Shown: in pieces, positions 59,424 to 64,000 of the stretch
How positions within the stretch are numbered: the stretch's first letter is position 1
How the letters are laid out: each line of letters starts with the position of its first letter
Made by a program: the position numbers and the translations under genes
Assembly: GCA_050184415.1 (NCBI GenBank)
Contig: JBFXAJ010000005.1
Coordinates: forward strand, 62,001 to 126,000
Direction: 5' to 3'
Length of the DNA: 64,000 nt
Source of the DNA: JADLGL01 sp050184415
GTDB lineage: Bacteria; Pseudomonadota; Alphaproteobacteria; Rhizobiales; Kaistiaceae
The notes under the pieces: model-generated
The model's database searches: none
What the model saw: only the letters and a program-made list of their open reading frames with translations
What the model was told of the DNA's origin: nothing

Positions 59424-60341
59424 TCAGGCTTTCCCAAGCATCGTCAGGAAAGCAACCCGTTCCCGGCCACCGAGGTCGTTCCCGAACGCGGCGGTCATGC
59501 CGGCTGCGGATGCCAGACCCGCAATGGGTGCAGACTGCCGGGGGCCGAACTCAAGCACGGCAAAGCCCTTCGGCCGCAGCAAGCGGGGCAATTCCGGGAT
59601 GATCGCCCGGTAGGCCTCAAGGCCATCCGGACCACCGGCCAGGGCCAGGCGAGGGTCGTGTCCGATCACCTCGACGGGCAGCCCGGGCAGCGCCGCTTCC
59701 TCGATATAAGGAGGGTTGGCGGCAATTACATCATACGCGTCGGAAATTCCTTTCGCCCAGTCGCCGACCGCGAATCGGGCCCGGCCGCTGAGGTCAAGGC
59801 GCGCCGCGTTGTCCGCGGCGGTGGCGACGGCGTCGGGCGAGCGGTCGATCCCGAGCCCGGTCGCGTTCGGCAGCTCGGACAGGAGCGCAAGCAGGACGCA
59901 CCCGGTTCCGGTGCCAAGGTCGAGGAGCCGCAGCGGCTCGAAACGGTCCCGGCGCACGGTAATCGCCTCGAGCGCGGTCTTCACGAGGGTTTCGGTGTCG
60001 GGCCGCGGGACGAGCGTGCCGGGCGACAGCCGGAACGGCAGGCCCCAGAACTCCTTCTCGCCCACGATCCGTGCCACCGGCTCGCCTCGGAGGCGGCGTT
60101 CAATGAGTGAACCCGCGAGGGCGGCTGCCGGTGCCGCAACCGCATCGTGCTCGCACAGCGTCAGCCGCGCCGCGTCCATGCCGAGCGCGTGAGCAAGCAG
60201 GAGCTTCGCATCGAGCTCCGCGGTGCGTTCGGTATCCTGGCCCCAGCGCTCGGAGAGCCGCCGCGCAAGCTGCCGCCGCAGCGCGCCGATGGTGACGGTC
60301 GCTACCGCATCCGCCGTGGACGAGCGGTTCGTTACGGTCAT
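59424..60341 (-). CDS. prmC: release factor glutamine methyltransferase
   Basis: This is a 305-residue methyltransferase that modifies the glutamine of the GGQ motif in release factors. The N-terminal helical domain is followed by VPRPDTE (111-117), motif I LLDLGTGTGCVLLAL (about 139-153) and catalytic NPPY at 209-212. It lies 7 bases after prfA, its substrate's gene, in the usual operon. Confidence 0.95.
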   Translation of the reverse strand: MTVTNRSSTADAVATVTIGALRRQLARRLSERWGQDTERTAELDAKLLLAHALGMDAARLTLCEHDAVAAPAAALAGSLIERRLRGEPVARIVGEKEFWGLPFRLSPGTLVPRPDTETLVKTALEAITVRRDRFEPLRLLDLGTGTGCVLLALLSELPNATGLGIDRSPDAVATAADNAARLDLSGRARFAVGDWAKGISDAYDVIAANPPYIEEAALPGLPVEVIGHDPRLALAGGPDGLEAYRAIIPELPRLLRPKGFAVLEFGPRQSAPIAGLASAAGMTAAFGNDLGGRERVAFLTMLGKA

Positions 60342-60348
60342 TCCCGGA

Positions 60349-61413
60349 CTACCCGCCCGCTTCCATCGCGGCGAGCTGGTCGGCCTGGTGGTTGGTGATC
60401 AGCGCCTCGATCACCTCGTCGAGCGCCGTCCCCAGCATCACCTGGTCGAGCTTGTAGAGGGTGAGGTTGATGCGGTGGTCGGTCACGCGGCCCTGCGGGA
60501 AATTGTAGGTGCGGATGCGCTCCGATCGGTCGCCGCTGCCGACCTGGCCTTTGCGCGACGCGGCGCGCTCGCTGTCAATCTTCTCGCGCTCGGCCTCGTA
60601 GAGGCGCGACTTCAGGACCTGCATCGCCTGGATGCGGTTCTGCTGCTGCGACCGCGCGCTCGCCGTGACGACGATGCCGGTCGGGATATGAAGGATGCGC
60701 ACGGCCGTGTCGGTGGTGTTGGCGTGCTGGCCGCCGGCCGAGGATGCGCGGGTGATGTCCCACCGAAGGTCTTCGGGCCGGATCTCGATGTCGACGTCCT
60801 GGGCTTCCGGCAGGACCGCAACGGTTGCGGCGGAGGTGTGGATGCGTCCGCTCGCCTCGGTGTCCGGCACGCGCTGCACCCGGTGCACGCCGGACTCGAA
60901 TTTCAGCCGAGCGAACACGCCCCGCCCGTTGACCTCGGCGACGACTTCCTTGTAGCCGCCGACCTCGCCCGGGCTTTCCTCGACGATGTTGACCTTCCAG
61001 CCCTGGATGTCGGCATAGCGCTGATACATCCGGAAGAGGTCGCCGGCGAACAGCGCCGCCTCGTTGCCCCCGGTGCCGGCGCGGATCTCGAGGATGGCGC
61101 TCTTCTCGTCGGCCGCATCCTTCGGGAGGAGCAGCTTCGACAGGGCGAGGTCGAGCTCGGGAATCCGCGTCTCGAGTGCCTTGGCCTCCTCGGCCGCCAT
61201 GTCCGCCATTTCCGGATCGGCCATGAGCGCATCGAGCCCCTTCCGGTCGGCCTCGGCCTTCCGGAGCGCGCGCGCGGCCTCGACCACCGGCTCGAGCTCG
61301 GCCCGCTCGCGGCTCAGCTTGATCATGGTTTGTGTATCGATCGGCTGCGACAGCTGCGCGTCGATCAGCTCGGCACGCCTGATGATGCTGTCGATCTTCT
61401 CGGCGGAAAGCAC
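60349..61413 (-). CDS. prfA: peptide chain release factor 1
   Basis: This is a 354-residue RF1 that reads UAA and UAG. The GGQ motif is at residues 227-229 (ASSAGGQHANTTD), and the codon-recognition tripeptide reads PDT at 183-185, where PAT or PVT is more usual. I choose GTG 61413, preceded by GAGAAG; a TTG start at 61476 would add 21 residues. It follows ptsP after a gap of about 125 bases. Confidence 0.95.
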   Translation of the reverse strand: MLSAEKIDSIIRRAELIDAQLSQPIDTQTMIKLSRERAELEPVVEAARALRKAEADRKGLDALMADPEMADMAAEEAKALETRIPELDLALSKLLLPKDAADEKSAILEIRAGTGGNEAALFAGDLFRMYQRYADIQGWKVNIVEESPGEVGGYKEVVAEVNGRGVFARLKFESGVHRVQRVPDTEASGRIHTSAATVAVLPEAQDVDIEIRPEDLRWDITRASSAGGQHANTTDTAVRILHIPTGIVVTASARSQQQNRIQAMQVLKSRLYEAEREKIDSERAASRKGQVGSGDRSERIRTYNFPQGRVTDHRINLTLYKLDQVMLGTALDEVIEALITNHQADQLAAMEAGG

Positions 61414-61538
61414 GGCGAAAGGCTTCTCGGTTTCGGAGTTGGGGCGAGGGCTTACACCAGACTGGTCGCTACGCAAAAGTGTCGGGTGGTGAGGGCGACG
61501 GCGTTAGCGCCGTTCCATCGGCGTGTCCGTGCTTGGCG

Positions 61539-63803
61539 TCACACCGGCACGCCTTCGGCGAAAGCAAAGTTTCGCAGCTCGGCGCGGACGGTGTCGGGCA
61601 TGGTCGGCGCGGCCAGCAACGCCTCCATCACCGGCCGCAGTTTCCGCACGTCGAGCGACAGCAGCATCGCTTTCACCGGGCCGATCGCGGCCGGCGCCAT
61701 CGACAACGACCGGAAGCCGAGGCCGATCAGCGCGAGCGCCGCGAGCGGCTGGCCGGCGATCTCGCCGCAGATCGTGACCGGGACGTTGGCGCGCGAGGCC
61801 GCCTCGATAACCTGGCGCAGCGCGCGGAGGAAGGGCGTCGACAGCGGATCGAACCGCCCGGCGACCCGGAGGTTGCCGCGGTCGGTGGCCGTCATGAACT
61901 GGAACAGGTCGTTGGTGCCGACCGAGACGAAGTCGGACACCGCCATCAGCGCGTCGAGCTGCCAGAGGAGCGACGGCACCTCCACCATCGCACCGATCAG
62001 CAGCTTCTCCGGCTTCCGGTGCCCATGCCGGTCGAAATGCTCGATCTCGCGCTGGATCGCCTCGCGCGCCCGGACCATCTCCGTGACCTCAGTGATCATC
62101 GGCAGCATGATGCGGAGCTCGCGGCCCGCCGCGGCGCGGAGCAGCGCCCGGATCTGGGTGCGGAAAAGGCCGGGACGGTCGAGGCCGAAGCGGATCGCGC
62201 GCCAGCCGAGGGCGGGGTTCGCCTCGTGCTCGACGCGAAGGTAGGGCAGCACCTTGTCGCCGCCGATGTCGAGCGTGCGGAAGGTGACCGGCCGGCCGCC
62301 GGCGCCGTCGAGCACCGCCTTGTAGAACGCCGACTGCTCGCTGATCTTCGGCAGCTTCGACGCGATCATGAACTGGAGCTCGGTCCGGAACAGGCCGACG
62401 CCCTCCGCGCCCGCTTCCTGGACGTGGGGCAGGTCGACCAGGAGGCCGGCATTGACCATGAGGCTGACGGCGGTGCCGTCGCGGCTGAGCGCCGGCTGGT
62501 CGCGGAGGAGGCGGTAGCGTTGCTGGCGCTCGGCCCGGAAATGGACCTTCTCGACATAGGCGGAGACGACGTCGCCGCCCGGCCGAAGATGGATCTCGCC
62601 GGTCTCGCCGTCGAGGACGATGCCGTCGCCATTCTCGCTGAGCGAGACGACCGCCGCGGCGCGGCCGACGGTCGGAATCCCGAGTGCGCGGGCGACGATC
62701 GCGACGTGGCTCGTCGGCGTGCCGTCCTCGAGGACCAGCCCGCGCACGCGGCCTCGCTCGTAGTCGAGGAGCTCTGCCGCGCCCATGTTGCGGGCGACGA
62801 TGACGGCGTCTTCCGGCAGCTCCTTCTTCAGCTTGCCGTCGCCCTGGTCGATGAGGACGCGCAGCAGGCGGTTCGCGAGGTCGTCGAAATCGTGCAGCCG
62901 CTCCCAGAGATAGGGGTCGGTCTGGCGCTGGAGGCGCGCCCGGGTGTCGTTCTGCACCTTCTCGACCGCGGCTTCCGCGGTGAGGCCGTTCGCGATCGCC
63001 TCGTGGAGGCGCCGGACCCAGCCGCGGTCATGGGCGAACATCCGGTAGGCCTCGAGGATGTCGCGATGCTCGCCGCCCTCGGCGACGTCGCCGCGCGAGA
63101 GCATGTCGTCGACCGACAGGCGAAGGCTCGCGATCGCGTCGTCGAGCCGCGCGGCTTCGCGCGTGATGTCTTCGGCGATGAGGTTGGTGACGACGACGCG
63201 GGGCTCGTGGAGCACGACGCGGCCGACGCCGACGCCTTCGCAGAAGCCGGCGCCGAACACGGTGACGGGCCGCGACAGGTCGAGCGTTGCACCCCGCGAC
63301 AGACTCTCGAGGCCGCCGGCGGCGATCATCTCCGCCAGCACCATCGCGATGGTCTGGAGCGCCTCCTCCTCTTCCTCGGTGTAGGTCCGGTGCGCCCGGT
63401 TCTGGACGACGAGGACCCCCAGCGTCCGGCCGGCGCGGAGCACCGGCACGCCGAGGAAGGAGTGGTAGATCTCCTCGCCGGTCTCGGGGAGATAGGCGAA
63501 TGACGGATGCGCCTGCGCGTCGGGAAGATTGAGCGGCGCCGCGTCTGCCGCGATCAGGCCGACGAGGCCCTGGCCGACCCGCAGCGTGACGTTGTGAACC
63601 GATTCGCGCTTGAGGCCCTCGGAGGCGAACAGCTCAAGGACGCCGTCCGAGCGGAGGACGTAGGCCGAGCAGACTTCCGCGACCATGTTGGCCGCGATCT
63701 GCGTGACGATCTTGTCCAGGCGGACCTGCGCGCTGCTCGGCTCCGCCATGATCTCGCGGAGGCGGCGAAGCAGCACGCGCGGCCCCGCGAGTGGCGCCCG
63801 CAT
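61539..63803 (-). CDS. ptsP: phosphoenolpyruvate-protein phosphotransferase PtsP (EI-Ntr) with GAF domain
   Basis: This is a 754-residue enzyme I of the nitrogen PTS. A GAF sensory domain (about residues 20-165) is followed by the phosphotransfer domain with active His366 (GTPTSHVAIVAR) and the PEP-binding C-terminal barrel (FRTLDIGGDK, ending with VTICGEIAG). It passes phosphate from PEP to NPr and then EIIA-Ntr, linking carbon, nitrogen and potassium control. It lies 83 bases after lysC on the same strand. Confidence 0.97.
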   Translation of the reverse strand: MRAPLAGPRVLLRRLREIMAEPSSAQVRLDKIVTQIAANMVAEVCSAYVLRSDGVLELFASEGLKRESVHNVTLRVGQGLVGLIAADAAPLNLPDAQAHPSFAYLPETGEEIYHSFLGVPVLRAGRTLGVLVVQNRAHRTYTEEEEEALQTIAMVLAEMIAAGGLESLSRGATLDLSRPVTVFGAGFCEGVGVGRVVLHEPRVVVTNLIAEDITREAARLDDAIASLRLSVDDMLSRGDVAEGGEHRDILEAYRMFAHDRGWVRRLHEAIANGLTAEAAVEKVQNDTRARLQRQTDPYLWERLHDFDDLANRLLRVLIDQGDGKLKKELPEDAVIVARNMGAAELLDYERGRVRGLVLEDGTPTSHVAIVARALGIPTVGRAAAVVSLSENGDGIVLDGETGEIHLRPGGDVVSAYVEKVHFRAERQQRYRLLRDQPALSRDGTAVSLMVNAGLLVDLPHVQEAGAEGVGLFRTELQFMIASKLPKISEQSAFYKAVLDGAGGRPVTFRTLDIGGDKVLPYLRVEHEANPALGWRAIRFGLDRPGLFRTQIRALLRAAAGRELRIMLPMITEVTEMVRAREAIQREIEHFDRHGHRKPEKLLIGAMVEVPSLLWQLDALMAVSDFVSVGTNDLFQFMTATDRGNLRVAGRFDPLSTPFLRALRQVIEAASRANVPVTICGEIAGQPLAALALIGLGFRSLSMAPAAIGPVKAMLLSLDVRKLRPVMEALLAAPTMPDTVRAELRNFAFAEGVPV

Positions 63804-63886
63804 GGTCGCAAATCCGGGAAATTCGGCCGTTCAGTCCTCCGGCCGTGCCCCGAGGCGCCTCGGCAGGGCGGCCTACGGCCGAAGTG

Positions 63887-64000
63887 TCAATTGTCGAGCC
63901 CGTATAGCGAATGCAAAGTCCGTACCGCAAGCTCGGTGAACGGCGCGTCGATCAGGACCGAGATCTTGATCTCCGACGTCGAGATCGCCCGGATGTTGAT
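63887..64000 (-). CDS. lysC: aspartate kinase, C-terminal end only (runs off the window)
   Basis: The last 37 codons of a minus-strand gene enter from the right edge and end at TGA 63889-63887. The translation INIRAISTSEIKISVLID followed by APFTELAVRTLHSLYGLD matches the ACT-domain end of aspartokinases, which phosphorylate aspartate as the first step to lysine, threonine and methionine. Its place just before ptsP is normal in Rhizobiales. metX in this window belongs to the same wider pathway. Confidence 0.9.
   Translation of the reverse strand: MNIRAISTSEIKISVLIDAPFTELAVRTLHSLYGLDN

Overview
The window is a gene-dense, high-GC stretch of a bacterial chromosome. Protein content and gene order point to an alphaproteobacterium of the Rhizobiales (Hyphomicrobiales) type. 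The indicators are the ccmABCDG block facing acnA, tlpA facing argH-lptM, a TIGR02302/DUF4175 protein, the chorismate mutase-hisC-tyrC block facing metXW, aroKB facing xerD, secA facing a parvulin-argJ-mutT run, and lysC-ptsP-prfA-prmC-DUF4167-clpB. Genus cannot be fixed from the sequence. No phage, insertion sequence, CRISPR array, rRNA or tRNA was seen. Almost everything is core chromosome, with small accessory pieces in between.

Layout: 0-2 kb (minus) holds rplU-rpmA-obgE and the start of a further gene. 2.0-2.6 kb is a toxin-antitoxin pair whose toxin gene is frameshifted. 2.6-5.6 kb (minus) is the cytochrome c maturation operon ccmABCDG. 5.8-11.1 kb has acnA, a secreted DUF1223 protein, thpR and a BI-1 family membrane protein. 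11.2-13.2 kb (minus) is a periplasmic PQQ dehydrogenase with the lanthanide-type Asp-x-Asp signature. 13.5-16.6 kb has a DUF2794 gene, a probable small RNA, htpG and a DUF1232 gene. 16.7-24.2 kb has two tandem IalB-like genes, rlmN, tlpA, argH, lptM and the TIGR02302 gene. 24.2-27.9 kb has hpt, ftsE-ftsX, an acyltransferase and a small SOS-box gene. 27.9-34.7 kb has a ChaC-like gene, DUF2125, the chorismate mutase/hisC/tyrC block and metX-metW. 34.7-40.4 kb has small metabolic genes and an NYN-domain protein. 40.4-45.6 kb has aroKB, a 47-residue membrane protein coupled to xerD, accA and an L,D-transpeptidase-like lipoprotein. 45.7-55.3 kb has secA, a parvulin, argJ, mutT, a methyltransferase, comF, grxC, a nitrilase-like gene and DUF1178. 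55.4-64 kb (minus) runs lysC (partial)-ptsP-prfA-prmC-DUF4167-clpB.

Functional links: several runs are translationally coupled by ATGA or TGATG overlaps (ccmA-ccmB, ccmD-ccmG, chorismate mutase-hisC, metX-metW, small protein-xerD, gloB-cupin, nitrilase-DUF1178). Heat-shock control is suggested by a shared CTTGC(G/A)-N17-NNATATC motif before htpG, before clpB and before a structured, terminator-ended segment upstream of htpG that I propose as an unannotated small RNA. SOS control is suggested by a perfect GTTC-N7-GTTC box overlapping the -10 of an apparently leaderless 121-residue gene close to ftsEX.

Best candidates for something undescribed are (1) the segment at about 14.04-14.19 kb, a candidate RpoH-linked small RNA, and (2) the SOS-boxed leaderless gene at 27.5 kb. 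The frameshifted ParE-like toxin, the lanthanide-type dehydrogenase, the mosaic intergenic repeats and the conserved tiny membrane protein before xerD are secondary points. All calls were made by reading the sequence; no database search was possible.
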